From positions 1 to 30,423 of the forward strand of contig CAMYJY010000026.1 in the NCBI GenBank assembly GCA_947258835.1: a stretch of DNA of 30,423 nucleotides, given 5' to 3'. The translations under genes and the position numbers were made by a program. The stretch comes from an uncultured Pirellulales bacterium. Its GTDB lineage: Bacteria; Planctomycetota; Planctomycetia; Pirellulales; Lacipirellulaceae. Under the pieces are notes generated by a model. It did not search any database. It saw only the letters and a program-made list of their open reading frames with translations, and was not told the origin of the DNA. This document shows, in pieces, positions 29,701 through 30,423 of this stretch (its first letter is position 1; every line of letters starts with the position of its first letter).

Positions 29701-30423
29701 CTACTGCGTCGCCGCGACACGGCTCAGATCCAGCAGTTCCAGATAGTCGATCGCAATCGCCAGGACCTCTTCGTTGTAGGGCGTTGAGGGAAACACGGGG
29801 CGGTCCTCTTCTTGCATCTTGTCAAAAATTTCTTCTTGGTCTTTCTCGGAATTGACTTCTTCCCGCTCCGCCAGAAACTTATCCAAATTCAAGGTCACCG
29901 TCGCCTCTTCCAAGCTACTGAGGTAACTCTTGATTTTCTGCTCTTCTTTGATGAAAAACTCGGACTGCGCGCGGCGACGTGCAGATCGCTCTTGCAGATT
30001 TTCGACCAACTGCGGCGTCACCTGCTGATATTCCTGATGCGACAAGGGTGCCACGCGATCAAAATCCATCGCATAGTCCAATTCGGCTTCGCCGATGCCC
30101 TCCCAAAACGTCGTGCGGTAGGGCAATTCCACATCCGACAGCACCCCGCGACTTTGAGTGCTATCGCCCCCCGGTAAATAAAACTGCTGGATTGTCATCT
30201 TGAGGGCACCGTAATTTGGCGGCCGCAACGTACTGATCAGATTGCCCAAATTCTTCAATTCCTGCACCGTGCCTTTGCCATGCGTGGCTTGGTCGCCCAC
30301 GATAATTCCGCGACCATAATCCTGGATCGCACCGGCAAAAATTTCGCTGGCGCTGGCGCTGAACTTGTTGATCAGCACCACCAAAGGTCCAGACCACACC
30401 TGGCCTGCCTCCTGGTCTTCATA
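29701..30423 (-). CDS. C-terminal processing (tail-specific) protease, S41 family, C-terminal part
   Basis: The frame is open to the window edge, so the N-terminal part and PDZ domain lie beyond. The visible 240 residues begin inside the catalytic domain: 'WSGPLVVLINKFSASASEIF' holds the nucleophile in the SASASE cluster, and 'GRGIIVGDQATHGKGTVQEL' holds the general-base Lys. The following 'GALKMTIQQFYLPGGDSTQS' and 'GVLSDVELP' complete the domain. A helical C-terminal region of about 130 residues is the type found in Prc. Prc-type enzymes act in the periplasm on proteins with apolar C-termini. Its stop is 16 bases from the stop of the convergent metallo-hydrolase gene. Confidence 0.92.
   Translation of the reverse strand, partial: YEDQEAGQVWSGPLVVLINKFSASASEIFAGAIQDYGRGIIVGDQATHGKGTVQELKNLGNLISTLRPPNYGALKMTIQQFYLPGGDSTQSRGVLSDVELPYRTTFWEGIGEAELDYAMDFDRVAPLSHQEYQQVTPQLVENLQERSARRRAQSEFFIKEEQKIKSYLSSLEEATVTLNLDKFLAEREEVNSEKDQEEIFDKMQEEDRPVFPSTPYNEEVLAIAIDYLELLDLSRVAATQ

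Overview
The window looks like GC-rich chromosomal DNA from a planctomycete, most likely of the Pirellulaceae type. This is an inference from three things: the protein families (an exported catalase-peroxidase, a TssL/TssM-like pair, long FHA/coiled-coil membrane proteins), the many genes without a Shine-Dalgarno site, and the interspersed hairpin and heptamer repeats in the spacers. No rRNA, tRNA, CRISPR array or insertion-sequence transposase was seen.

Layout. (1) 2-2931 (+): the 3' end of a TolC-like outer-membrane channel gene, then a DotU/TssL-like gene and a gene matching only the cytoplasmic N-terminal domain of TssM/IcmF, whose nucleotide-binding motifs have all decayed. (2) 3099-5619 (+): a family-2 glycosyltransferase, a small conserved protein framed by two copies of a ~100-bp hairpin repeat (R1), and a small membrane-anchored protein. 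(3) 5635-8804 (-): an exported KatG followed by a short-chain dehydrogenase, probably one operon. (4) 8866-9534: two copies of a second hairpin repeat (R2) enclosing a fragment of an RND pump gene and a ribbon-helix-helix antitoxin gene with its operator; the expected toxin gene is replaced by repeat. (5) 9527-14368 (-): an RND efflux operon (adaptor plus pump). The pump gene has a frameshift near its start and ends inside an R2 repeat. (6) 14756-15939: a peroxiredoxin-like lipoprotein and a convergent small exported protein. (7) 16549-19493 (+): two exported cysteine-rich proteins (one metallothionein-like with a strong terminator), a cation diffusion facilitator with an unusual N-D/D-D metal site, and a broken membrane-protein gene with duplicated halves. 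(8) 19544-21495: queE and queC (-) diverging from queF (+), part of the 7-deazaguanine (queuosine) pathway. (9) 21627-23924 (-): an FHA, coiled-coil, two-TM protein. (10) 24804-30423: a DksA/TraR-type zinc-finger protein and an HtrA-type protease (+), a nucleoside hydrolase (-), trpD and a PhnP-like metallo-hydrolase (+), and the C-terminal part of a Prc-type protease (-). A third repeat family (R3) occupies the spacers of this last part.

Themes: cell-envelope functions dominate (efflux, secretion-like membrane complex, periplasmic redox defence, exported metal-binding proteins, periplasmic proteases). The middle third shows gene decay linked to small repeats: a lost toxin gene, a frameshifted and repeat-terminated RND pump, an RND gene fragment and a frameshifted duplicated membrane protein. 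The best candidates for something undescribed are the minimal TssL/TssM-like pair with a dead nucleotide-binding domain and the exported cysteine-rich/metallothionein-like module next to a CDF transporter.
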